A stretch of DNA of 64,000 nucleotides from Caballeronia udeis (GTDB lineage Bacteria > Pseudomonadota > Gammaproteobacteria > Burkholderiales > Burkholderiaceae). The position numbers and the translations under genes are program-made. The notes below the pieces were generated by a model, which saw nothing but the letters and a program-made list of their open reading frames with translations, did no database searches and was not told the DNA's origin. The DNA is taken from NCBI RefSeq assembly GCF_001544555.2, contig NZ_FCOK02000023.1, positions 49,621 through 113,620 on the forward strand. The letters run 5' to 3'. Below are positions 1 through 7,724 of this stretch, piece by piece (position 1 is the first letter of the stretch; every line of letters begins with the position of its first letter).

Positions 1-960
1 GGGAATGAGCGCGCAGGTGATGCCGGCTTCGTCGTCGGCGCCAAGCAGATGGTCGGGATCGAGTGCGCGAAACGCGAGGCCGAGCACGGTCGCGATCGGC
101 CCAAGCGTGATGTAGCGCTTGTCCCAGGTCACACGAAAGCCGAGCGTTTCGCGGCCCTCATGCAAACCCTTGCATACGATCCCCACGTCGGGAATGGCCG
201 CCGCGTCCGATCCCGCGTAGGGGCTGGTCAGCGCGAAGCAGGGGATTTCGTCGCCACGGGCGAGGCGCGGCAGATAGTGATCCTTCTGCGCTTCGGTGCC
301 GTAGTGCATCAGCAATTCGGCGGGACCCAGCGAGTTGGGCACCATCACCGAAACCGCTGCGGCGGAGCAGCGCGTGGCGAGTTTCATGATGACCTGCGAA
401 TGCGCGTAGGCGGAGAATTGTTTGCCGCCGTACTGCTTCGGAATGATCATGCCGAGAAAGCCCTTCGACTTGATGAATTCCCATGCCTGCGGTGACAGGT
501 CCTGCCAGACCGCCGTCGTCTCCCAGTCATTGGCGAGATCGCAGAGTTGCGTGCATTCAGTGTTGATGAACGCTTGTTCTTCAGCCGTGAGCGTGGGTGC
601 GCCGAGTGCGAGCAACGTGTCCCATGCCGGGCGTCCCGAGAACAGCGCTGCATCCCACCAGACCGTGCCGGCTTCGATCGCATCGCGTTCGGTCGGCGAC
701 ATCTCCGGCAGGATCTTGCGGAACAGCTCGAAGATGGATTTGGTCAGGAGCGCGCGGCGCACTGGCTTGATGGCAAGCACGAGCGGCGGCAGCACGAAGA
801 CGATCGCAAGCAACGCTGTGACGACTGGTCCGGTCACCCCCGCGAACCAGCCGATAGCCACCCATATCACCGTCCATGCGAGCCAGGCAACGGCGGGTGC
901 TTGCCTGTACAGCAGAGCGCCGCTCACGATAAACAGTGCGATCACGAAGCTGGCTGTCAT
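1..960 (-). CDS. FadE-like acyl-CoA dehydrogenase, N-terminal part (runs off the left edge)
   Basis: The minus frame is open from the ATG at 958-960 to base 1, giving 320 codons with no stop. Residues 1-70 begin with MTASFVIALF and hold two or three hydrophobic segments, as in the membrane-linked long acyl-CoA dehydrogenases of the FadE type. The acyl-CoA dehydrogenase N-terminal and middle domains follow, with FLGMIIPKQYGG and CFALTSPYAGSDA, the latter being the FAD/substrate-loop motif of the family. FadE proteins are about 800 residues, so roughly 40 percent is visible. The role would be the first oxidation of fatty acyl-CoA in beta-oxidation. It lies 111 bases downstream of a TetR gene on the same strand and is probably its target and operon partner. 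The family call is firm; the substrate is not known. Confidence 0.9.
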   Translation of the reverse strand, partial: MTASFVIALFIVSGALLYRQAPAVAWLAWTVIWVAIGWFAGVTGPVVTALLAIVFVLPPLVLAIKPVRRALLTKSIFELFRKILPEMSPTERDAIEAGTVWWDAALFSGRPAWDTLLALGAPTLTAEEQAFINTECTQLCDLANDWETTAVWQDLSPQAWEFIKSKGFLGMIIPKQYGGKQFSAYAHSQVIMKLATRCSAAAVSVMVPNSLGPAELLMHYGTEAQKDHYLPRLARGDEIPCFALTSPYAGSDAAAIPDVGIVCKGLHEGRETLGFRVTWDKRYITLGPIATVLGLAFRALDPDHLLGADDEAGITCALIP

Positions 961-1071
961 GACGACCTCTCCTGATGTTGTTCGATAGTGTGCGGCAGAA
1001 CGGCATGGAGGCGGCGTGCATCGGCAGCTTATTGTTCAGCACATTACATACCCGGCACGCGCGTCGTCAAT

Positions 1072-1923
1072 TCAGGCATTGGCATGTTGCGATGCAGCAT
1101 CGTGCGCGAACCGACTCTCGTTCGAAGGGTCGGTCTTCAAGGGTGCTGCGTTGTTCAGAACCGGTCCGTGCTCGGCGAACATGGAGGCGAACTGGCAGAC
1201 GCTGTTCGGGAGCAACAAGGGTGCCTTGAGCGCGGCGACCATGACGAGCGCGAGACGGCCGATCAATTGCGAATCTTCCAGACGCTGCCCTTGCGCGAAA
1301 TCTGCGATGCGACTGTCGGTATCGGCACCGGCGAGAATGCCCGCGAGCGAGCCGATGCAAAAGTGCAGCCGCCAGCCGAGTTCTTCGCGAGGCAGATGCG
1401 GGAGGACTGTTTGAAAAGCGTTGAAGAAACGCTCGGCCACCTCGGCATAGACGCCGCGCAGGAAGCCGCGGATGAACGGCGACGGGTCGGTGTAGGCGCG
1501 GCCGAGGAGGCGCAGCAACGCAGGGCCGCTCTTCTCGGCGCAACGGGATTGCTGAAGCGCCGGGATGAACATTGCACCGAGGATATGCTCGCACGTGAGG
1601 TGCGAACCCAGAGACGACTGGAAGCGTTCGAGCAGGGCCAGGCGGCCCTGGTTGAGACCGTCCAGGCGACGGCTGAGCATGGCGTGGATCAGCGCGTCCT
1701 TGCCGCCGAAGTGATAGTTCACGGCAGCCAGGTTCGCCTCGGCGCGGGCGGTGATGAGCCGCATCGACATGGCTTCATAACCGGCGTCGATAAAGAGCGT
1801 TTCGGCGGCGTCGAGCAAGCGGGTTTTGGTATTGCCGGTTGTGCGTAAGGATGCGCGACTGGAAGGGTTAAGCGTGGAACGGGTGGGCACTGGCGTCTCC
1901 GGGACCGTTATGGCGGTCCGCAT
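1072..1923 (-). CDS. TetR/AcrR family transcriptional regulator
   Basis: This 283-residue protein has a long polar N-terminal tail of about 30 residues, then a TetR helix-turn-helix at about residues 34-80 (TRLLDAAETLFIDAGYEAMS and AAVNYHFGGKDALI). The rest is an alpha-helical ligand domain. It is longer than the typical 200-residue TetR, and the extra N-terminal stretch may mean that translation starts later. It stands directly upstream of the FadE-like gene on the same strand and just downstream of a 50-bp palindrome at 1942-1991. The simplest reading is an autoregulated repressor of fatty-acid oxidation that responds to an acyl-CoA. That ligand is an inference from the neighbour; the sequence does not show it. 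Confidence 0.85.
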   Translation of the reverse strand: MRTAITVPETPVPTRSTLNPSSRASLRTTGNTKTRLLDAAETLFIDAGYEAMSMRLITARAEANLAAVNYHFGGKDALIHAMLSRRLDGLNQGRLALLERFQSSLGSHLTCEHILGAMFIPALQQSRCAEKSGPALLRLLGRAYTDPSPFIRGFLRGVYAEVAERFFNAFQTVLPHLPREELGWRLHFCIGSLAGILAGADTDSRIADFAQGQRLEDSQLIGRLALVMVAALKAPLLLPNSVCQFASMFAEHGPVLNNAAPLKTDPSNESRFAHDAASQHANA

Positions 1924-1941
1924 GGTCGGAATTGTGGATGC

Positions 1942-1991
1942 AAGCTTTTTATCGTGATTAAAACGATCGTTCTAATCACGATAAAAAGCTT
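1942..1991. promoter_or_regulatory. 50-bp near-perfect palindrome, candidate TetR operator
   Basis: Arms of 19 bases (1942-1960 AAGCTTTTTATCGTGATTA and its exact reverse complement at 1973-1991) flank a centre that holds AACGATCGTT, itself a palindrome. Only one base pair in the whole 50 bp fails to match (1961 against 1972). It sits 19 bases upstream of the TetR start codon. The core ATTA-N-AACGATCGTT-N-TAAT has the size and symmetry of TetR-family operators. The extra outer symmetry, with A/T runs at both ends, could also form a strong hairpin, so a bidirectional terminator is the alternative. Confidence 0.6.
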
Positions 1992-2020
1992 TGGCGAAAT
2001 CGACAAGCCATTTCATGGAG

Positions 2021-2050
2021 CGTGCTCTCTAGAAAGAGAGCGATAGCACG
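2021..2050. other. Small stem-loop between the tetR operator and the MFS gene
   Basis: GCTCTCT (2024-2030) and AGAGAGC (2035-2041) pair around AGAA. Outer arms CGTGCT (2021-2026) and AGCACG (2045-2050) give a competing pairing. No T-run follows on either strand, so I do not call a terminator. It may be a regulatory or processing hairpin, or nothing. Confidence 0.25.
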
Positions 2051-2082
2051 GGAGGAAGAGAAGCAGACGGATATGAGGCGAG

Positions 2083-2113
2083 TGGGAAAATGGGGACGCG
2101 AGCGCGTCCCCAT
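2083..2113 (-). terminator. Probable intrinsic terminator of the MFS transporter gene
   Basis: ATGGGGACGC and GCGTCCCCAT (2090-2099, 2104-2113) form a 10-bp perfect stem with loop GAGC. On the minus strand it is followed by TTTTCCC. It begins 24 bases after the stop codon of the minus-strand transporter gene. The T-run is short, so efficiency is uncertain. Confidence 0.55.
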
Positions 2114-2136
2114 CGAATAAAAATGCTTAACCGAAT

Positions 2137-3363
2137 TTAAACCGATTCCGTAGCCCCGATGTGCTGGGCAGACTCCGTCATGTCAATACCGCGCCGCTCG
2201 CGGCTAAAGAAAATAAGCCCCGCGATCACCACGGCGACCGTGCCGCCGACCAGCGCCATGGCGAGCCCATAGTTGTTGCCATTCTTGATAGCGATAGACG
2301 CTTGCATGGTGGCATTAACCGAAGCCAGCAGATTGCCCAACTGATAAATGAGCCCGGGAAACGTGGCGCGAATCTCATCGGGCGAAATCTCGTTCAGGTG
2401 TACCGGAATCACCCCCCAGGCCCCTTGAACAGAGATCTGCATCAGAAACGCTCCGGCGGCCAAGGCTACCGGGCCACTCGAGAATGCCCAGAGCGGCAAT
2501 ACCGGCAACGCAATTAAAGCGGCAATAAAAATTGCCCAACGGCGCCCGATTTTCTCCGACATGGACCCGAAGAACAGCCCGCCGCAGATTGCCCCGATAT
2601 TCAGGACAATGGTAATGAGCGCAACCGTGTGTGGATCGAAGTGATGCTGTTCGCGCAGGAAGGTCGGATAAAGATCCTGGGTGCCGTGCGAGAAGAAGTT
2701 AAACGCGGTCATCAAGACAATGGCATAGATGGAGAGCTGCCAGTTTTTCTTCAGTGTCACCAGCAAGCCGGGCCGTGGCCGCTTCTCCATGGCTTTCCAT
2801 GCCGGTGACTCAGGGACGTGTGCACGGACATATAAAACCAGCAGCGCGGGCGCCACGCCGATAAAAAACATCCCGCGCCAGCCGACATATTGATACGCGA
2901 CGCCGAATACGATGGAAGCCAGCAGATATCCGCTCGGATAACCCGCTTGCAAGAGACCTGATACAAAACCGCGTGCCTTGGTTGGCACGGTTTCCATCGT
3001 AAGGGCCGAACCCACGCCCCATTCACCGCCCATCGCAATGCCGAACAGCGAACGCAACACAAGCAGCGTAAAGAGGTTCGGCGAGAAACCCGACAGCATT
3101 TCCAGCAACGAATAGATGGCGATATTGACCATCAGCGTCGGACGCCGGCCGTACTTGTCGGCGAGACGGCCGAAGATCAGCGCTCCAATAGGGCGCATTG
3201 CAAGAGTAAGGGTAATCCCCAGAGCGACCTCCGGGATCTTCGTATTAAATTCCGCGGCAATATCTTTCAATACGAAAACCATTAGAAAGAAATCGAAGGC
3301 ATCGAGTGTCCAGCCTAAATAGGCCGCAATCGTCACGTTTCTTTGTTCTCGCGTCCAGCTCAT
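2137..3363 (-). CDS. MFS transporter, carboxylate/lactate (SHS-like) type
   Basis: This is a 408-residue inner-membrane protein with about twelve hydrophobic segments. The signature loop between segments 2 and 3 reads GRLADKYGRRPTLM and the matching loop in the second half reads GSMSEKIGRR, both hallmarks of the major facilitator superfamily. The opening AYLGWTLDAFDFFLMVFVL, with Asp-Ala-Phe-Asp, is typical of the sialate/lactate/hydroxybenzoate proton symporters (SHS and AAHS groups). The length is normal. The substrate is probably a small carboxylate such as lactate, but the sequence does not fix it. It is followed by a stem-loop at 2090-2113 and has no obvious operon partner. Confidence 0.85.
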   Translation of the reverse strand: MSWTREQRNVTIAAYLGWTLDAFDFFLMVFVLKDIAAEFNTKIPEVALGITLTLAMRPIGALIFGRLADKYGRRPTLMVNIAIYSLLEMLSGFSPNLFTLLVLRSLFGIAMGGEWGVGSALTMETVPTKARGFVSGLLQAGYPSGYLLASIVFGVAYQYVGWRGMFFIGVAPALLVLYVRAHVPESPAWKAMEKRPRPGLLVTLKKNWQLSIYAIVLMTAFNFFSHGTQDLYPTFLREQHHFDPHTVALITIVLNIGAICGGLFFGSMSEKIGRRWAIFIAALIALPVLPLWAFSSGPVALAAGAFLMQISVQGAWGVIPVHLNEISPDEIRATFPGLIYQLGNLLASVNATMQASIAIKNGNNYGLAMALVGGTVAVVIAGLIFFSRERRGIDMTESAQHIGATESV

Positions 3364-3854
3364 TACCGTAATCTCCCCATTCGCGTAATTGATTAATCAT
3401 GACGACGTCACCGAGGCCTTCTCTGCGCCGCGCCGGATAAGGCGCTCGGCTGGTGTCGGCAGGTTGGAGTGTACGCCGCTGTTTAATTGGATGCTCGCAA
3501 CGATCACTCAAACTGGTATTAACCCCGGTATGGTTTCACGTTTGCTGGGCAACACGTCAATCGAATGGCTTTCGATTAAGCCCGATACTTAAAGAAAATG
3601 AAAGTTAATTGAATTATTTTTGTATTAAACAGGTTTGCGGGAGAGGGGCGTCCGAGCTTCACTTGGGGTCAAGACATCGGTTTATCTACGGACAAGTTCG
3701 CTCACTGTGCGCATCATGTACTCCTGGTGTGGTGGTTGACCCCTCGACTCTAGCGAGCGGCCAGCCGGTGCGCTGCGGCGGAAACGCCATTCGATACGCT
3801 TTCCACGCCAACGGCACGGCTCATGAGCCATTGAAAGCCGCTAATTGAAGGCCG
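3364..3854. other. Intergenic stretch without a supported gene
   Basis: These 491 bases lie between the MFS gene and the Lrp gene, both on the minus strand. Short open frames exist (for example 3609-3848 plus) but they lack a ribosome site, family resemblance and typical codon use. The part near 3570-3630 is A/T-rich and could hold the promoter of the MFS gene. I see nothing else. Confidence 0.4.
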
Positions 3855-4385
3855 CTAACTCCACTCCGTATCCGCGTTCTCGTCAGGGTCATGCAACGTC
3901 AGTCCCGACAGCGGCAGCGGCAACGCCGTTTTATACCGCACCTGCTTGAGCGCGAAGCTTGAACGGATGTTCGAGATGCCCGGAATCTTGGTAAGCCGTT
4001 CAATGATGAAGCGCTGCAGCGACTGGATGTCCGGCATCATCACGCGCAGCAGGTAATCCGCGTCGCCGGTCATCAGGTAACACTCCATGACCTCGGGCCG
4101 CTCGCCTATCGCTTCTTCGAAACGCCGTAGCGCATCTTCGTCCTGTTTCGTCAGGCTGACCTGTATGAACACGTTGATCCGAAGCCCAAGCGGTTCCGGG
4201 TTCAGCAGGGTGACCTGTTGCTTGAACAGTCCCAGCTTTTCGAGCGCGCGAACGCGGTTGAAACACGGCGTCTGCGAGAGGTTCACCGCCCGCGCCAACT
4301 CCGAATTAGTGATGCGCGCATTCTGCTGCAACTGGTTCAGGATGCCGATGTCGATACGGTCCAGGCGTTTAGGCGATGTGGTCAT
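3855..4385 (-). CDS. Lrp/AsnC family transcriptional regulator
   Basis: From the ATG at 4383-4385 the protein is 176 residues ([16 protein letters not shown]). A winged helix-turn-helix covers about residues 8-55 ([20 protein letters not shown]). The ligand-binding RAM domain follows, with the family motif [15 protein letters not shown]. The frame is open 15 codons further upstream, but this start matches Lrp proteins. It diverges from the E1 dehydrogenase gene at 4537. In Pseudomonas putida a similar pair (mdeR with mdeB) controls methionine breakdown, and an Lrp regulator beside a homodimeric E1 fits that arrangement. The regulator most likely senses an amino acid and controls the divergent gene. 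Confidence 0.9.
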   Translation of the reverse strand: MTTSPKRLDRIDIGILNQLQQNARITNSELARAVNLSQTPCFNRVRALEKLGLFKQQVTLLNPEPLGLRINVFIQVSLTKQDEDALRRFEEAIGERPEVMECYLMTGDADYLLRVMMPDIQSLQRFIIERLTKIPGISNIRSSFALKQVRYKTALPLPLSGLTLHDPDENADTEWS

Positions 4386-4448
4386 AGCTCGAATATTCTG
4401 GAGAAGGGGGCGTACACGGAATAAATACACTATCCCGGAGCCTGATTA

Positions 4449-4505
4449 AAAGCAAATCAGTGGCACATTCTGCGGCGTAATAGCTAAGCTGTATTGAAAG
4501 CAAAT
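4449..4505. promoter_or_regulatory. Direct repeat AAAGCAAAT in the Lrp/E1 divergent promoter region
   Basis: AAAGCAAAT occurs at 4449-4457 and again at 4497-4505, starts 48 bases apart, within the 151-base divergent gap. Lrp proteins often bind several spaced A/T-rich sites, so these could be contact sites. Two short matches are weak evidence. Confidence 0.25.
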
Positions 4506-4536
4506 GCTATTTCCCCATTCAATGCGGAGCCGTGCC

Positions 4537-7257
4537 ATGACCGATTTATCCAGCGGAAGCGAACAGATTCTGTCGATATCCCGAGGTCGCGAAGACAGCG
4601 ATCCCGAGGAAACCGCCGAATGGCTGGAGGCGCTCGACGCGGTCACGGAACACGTCGGCCGAGACCGCGCTCAATACCTTTATGACCGCCTTGCCGAGCA
4701 TGCGCTGTCGCTTGGGATCGAGTCGTCGAGGGCGCGTGTCACGCCCTACATCAATACCATTCCTGTTGCAGAGCAGCCGCGTTATCCGGGCAATCTGGAG
4801 ATCGAGGAAAAGCTCGCCGCCGCATTGCGCTGGAATGCGCTCGCCATGGTTGTGCGCGCCAACAAGGCTTACGGAGAGCTCGGCGGCCATATTGCGAGCT
4901 ATGCCTCCGCGGCCGATCTCTTCGAAGTGGGTTTCAACCATTTTTTCCGCGCCTCAGCGCCGGATGCCGGTGAAGGCACGGGCGGCGACCTGGTGTATTT
5001 CCAGCCGCATTCATCGCCGGGCGTTTATGCACGCGCGTTCCTCGAAGGCTTTCTTGGCGAAGAGCATTTGCAGCACTACCGGCAGGAGATAGCGGGACCC
5101 GGGCTGTGTTCGTATCCGCACCCGTGGCTCATGCCGGATTTCTGGCAGTTCCCCACGGGCTCCATGGGCATTGGTCCGATCAACTCGATCTATCAAGCGC
5201 GCTTCATGCGCTACCTGCAAAACCGTGGCCTCGCAAAGACGCAGGACCGCAAGGTGTGGGGCTTCTTTGGCGACGGCGAGATGGACGAGCCGGAATCGAT
5301 CGGCGCATTGTCGCTGGCTGCGCGCGAACAGCTCGACAACCTGGTGTTCGTGATCAATTGCAACCTGCAGCGGCTCGACGGTCCAGTGCGCAGCAACGGC
5401 CGCATTATCGATGAGCTCGAAGCGCAGTTCATTGGCGCGGGCTGGAACGTGATCAAGGTCTTGTGGGGTTCGGACTGGGACGCGCTCTTTGCACGCGACC
5501 AGACGAACGCGCTGCTGCGTGCGTTCGCGCATACGGTCGACGGTCAGTTCCAGACCTTCTCGGCAAACGATGGCGGTTATAACCGCGAGCGTTTTTTCGG
5601 CCAGAATCCCGAGCTTGCCGCGTTAGCTTCGCATCTTAGCGACGAGGATATTGACGGCTTGCGCCGTGGCGGTCACGACGTGCGCAAACTCCACGCGGCT
5701 TACGCGAAGGCGCTGAGTCACCGAGGCCAGCCGACCGTGATCCTTGCCAAGACCATGAAGGGCTTCGGCATGGGTACGTCGGGCCAGGGCAGGATGACGA
5801 CGCATCAGCAAAAGAAACTGGGCTTCGACGACCTCAAGGCGTTTCGCGATCGCTTTCGCTTGCCGCTGTCGGACGCCGATGTCGAGGCAGTCAAGTTCTA
5901 CAAACCTGCGGAAGACAGTCCGGAGATGCAGTACCTGCACGCACGACGCGCAGGCCTTGGAGGTTATCTGCCCAGAAGGCGGAGAGCGGCGTCGAAGGGG
6001 CTGATCGTCCCTTCGATTGCTACCTGGGGCCAGTTTGCAATCGATGCGGCGGGCAAGGAGATGTCGACCACCATGGCGATCGTGCGCATGTTCGGCACGC
6101 TGATGAAAGATGCAACGCTGGGCCCTCGCGTGGTGCCGGTGGTCGCCGATGAAGCGCGCACCTTCGGCATGGCGAACATGTTCCGGCAGGTGGGCATCTA
6201 TTCGCCGCTCGGGCAGCTGTATGAGCCGGAAGATCTCGGTTCCATGCTCTACTACCGCGAGGACACCAAGGGGCAGATTCTTGAAGAGGGCATTTCGGAA
6301 GCAGGGGCAATGTCGTCATGGATTGCCGCGGCAACGTCATACAGCGTGCACGACCTGCCCATGCTGCCGTTCTACATCTATTACTCGATGTTCGGCTTCC
6401 AGCGCATTGGCGACATCATCTGGGCGGCGGCGGACCAGCGCGCACGCGGTTTCCTGATCGGCGCGACCGCGGGCAAGACCACACTTGGCGGCGAAGGGCT
6501 GCAGCATCAGGACGGCAGCAGCCATCTGGTGGCATCGACCATACCGAACTGCCGTGCCTACGATCCCGCGTTCGCCTATGAAGTCGCGGCTATCGTGGAC
6601 GAAGGCATGCGCGAGATGGTCGAGCGCCAGCGTGACGTGTTCTATTACGTCACGGTGATGAACGAGAACTACGCGCAGCCGTCGGTGCCCGGCGGTAACC
6701 TGGAGATGCTGCGCGAGGGTATTCTCAAAGGCATGTATCCGCTCGCGGCGGAACCGGACGAGACAGCACGGGTGCAGTTGCTTGGCGCCGGTGCGATTCT
6801 TGGCGAGGTGATCGCGGCGCAGCAGATGTTGCGCGACGACTGGGGTATGGAAGCAGCGGTATGGAGCGTGACGAGCTTCACGGAGTTGCAGCGCGACGGC
6901 ATGGCGTCCGAGCGGCTTGCCCGTCTCGGCGAGGTGGCTCCAGCGCCGTATGCAAGCACGATGCTTGGTGCATCGCGTGGTCCGGTGATCGCGGCAACGG
7001 ACTATGTGCGTGCTGTGCCTGAACTGATCCGCGCTTACGTGCCACGCCGCTACGTGACGCTTGGCACGGATGGCTTCGGCCGTAGCGACACACGTCAGGC
7101 GTTGCGCGAGTTCTTTGAAGTGGATCGCGCGTCCATTGTGATCGCGGCGCTGAAAGCGCTGGCCGACGACGGTGAGATCGATATGGCGACTGTGCGAAAA
7201 GCGTCGCAGCAATATGGGAAGGCGGCGTCGGCGTTGGGAGCTCCCTGGCAGCGGTAG
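4537..7257 (+). CDS. Homodimeric 2-oxoacid (pyruvate-type) dehydrogenase E1 component
   Basis: From the ATG at 4537 (GGAG seven bases upstream) the protein has 906 residues, close to the 887 of E. coli AceE. The thiamine-diphosphate region GDGEMDEPESIGALSLA and the following NCNLQRLDGPVRSNG are diagnostic of the AceE-type E1, as are KTMKGFGMGTSGQG and GLQHQDGSSHL. It would decarboxylate a 2-oxoacid and pass the acyl group to a lipoyl E2. No E2 or E3 gene lies nearby, so it must borrow those subunits, as MdeB is thought to do for 2-oxobutyrate from methionine. The divergent Lrp regulator supports an amino-acid catabolic role. The substrate choice between pyruvate and 2-oxobutyrate is inference. 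An upstream ATG at 4504 lacks a ribosome site. Confidence 0.9.
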   Translation: MTDLSSGSEQILSISRGREDSDPEETAEWLEALDAVTEHVGRDRAQYLYDRLAEHALSLGIESSRARVTPYINTIPVAEQPRYPGNLEIEEKLAAALRWNALAMVVRANKAYGELGGHIASYASAADLFEVGFNHFFRASAPDAGEGTGGDLVYFQPHSSPGVYARAFLEGFLGEEHLQHYRQEIAGPGLCSYPHPWLMPDFWQFPTGSMGIGPINSIYQARFMRYLQNRGLAKTQDRKVWGFFGDGEMDEPESIGALSLAAREQLDNLVFVINCNLQRLDGPVRSNGRIIDELEAQFIGAGWNVIKVLWGSDWDALFARDQTNALLRAFAHTVDGQFQTFSANDGGYNRERFFGQNPELAALASHLSDEDIDGLRRGGHDVRKLHAAYAKALSHRGQPTVILAKTMKGFGMGTSGQGRMTTHQQKKLGFDDLKAFRDRFRLPLSDADVEAVKFYKPAEDSPEMQYLHARRAGLGGYLPRRRRAASKGLIVPSIATWGQFAIDAAGKEMSTTMAIVRMFGTLMKDATLGPRVVPVVADEARTFGMANMFRQVGIYSPLGQLYEPEDLGSMLYYREDTKGQILEEGISEAGAMSSWIAAATSYSVHDLPMLPFYIYYSMFGFQRIGDIIWAAADQRARGFLIGATAGKTTLGGEGLQHQDGSSHLVASTIPNCRAYDPAFAYEVAAIVDEGMREMVERQRDVFYYVTVMNENYAQPSVPGGNLEMLREGILKGMYPLAAEPDETARVQLLGAGAILGEVIAAQQMLRDDWGMEAAVWSVTSFTELQRDGMASERLARLGEVAPAPYASTMLGASRGPVIAATDYVRAVPELIRAYVPRRYVTLGTDGFGRSDTRQALREFFEVDRASIVIAALKALADDGEIDMATVRKASQQYGKAASALGAPWQR

Positions 7258-7396
7258 GAGCAACAGCTCCCTCTTGATCGCAGGCTCATTCTGATCGGAT
7301 GAGCCATGCAGTTAACCTGCCGCGCGATTGACGCATTTATGTTGTGCGGAGCCACTGCGCCGCGGTATAAAAGCCGTTCCAGAGGGTTCCCCGGCC

Positions 7397-7724
7397 ATGT
7401 CCGCTCCGCTTCTTGATCCTGCAAAAACTCATTCGGCTGATGGCCCGGTGTTGATCGCGGTCGAGCTATCCGGCGATGACGCGCGTGTCACCAGGTCTCG
7501 TTGCTACGCCCGTGGCAAGACTTCGGTGCGCTTCGCGGCTTCGCGGCTTCGCGCGTCCGATGCGGGCGTTGGAGATGCTTGCATCGGGCACGGCGGTCAC
7601 GACTATTGCGCTCGATCTCGGTTATGAAAACGTCAGCGCGTTCATTGCGATGTTTCGACGGACCTTCGGTGTGACGCCAACCCAATATTTTGCTGAGCTA
7701 GTACCTGACCGGAAAGAACCATGA
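7397..7724 (+). pseudogene. AraC-family regulator remnant (internal deletion, frameshifted)
   Basis: The first about 40 codons from the ATG at 7397 (MSAPLLDPAKTHSADGPVL, then ELSGDDARVT) look like the start of a Burkholderia AraC regulator with an N-terminal cupin domain. From about 7560, in another frame, the second half of the AraC helix-turn-helix appears intact (MRALEMLASGTAVTTIALDL and AFIAMFRRTFGVTPTQYFAE) and ends with the stop at 7722-7724. About 180-200 residues in between are missing, so this is a deletion remnant. Its stop overlaps the start of the decarboxylase gene by four bases (ATGA), which suggests the two once formed a coupled unit. Confidence 0.75.

Noticed and set aside
1..1000. 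Several plus-strand frames of 140-190 codons at the left edge
   Set aside because: The minus strand encodes a continuous FadE-like protein there, so these are shadows.
3609..3848. 79-codon plus-strand frame between the MFS and Lrp genes
   Set aside because: No ribosome site or motif and it starts in an A/T-rich tract; chance is the simplest explanation.
6337..7263. 308-codon minus-strand frame
   Set aside because: Antisense shadow of the E1 dehydrogenase gene; composition is His/Arg-rich and unlike a protein.
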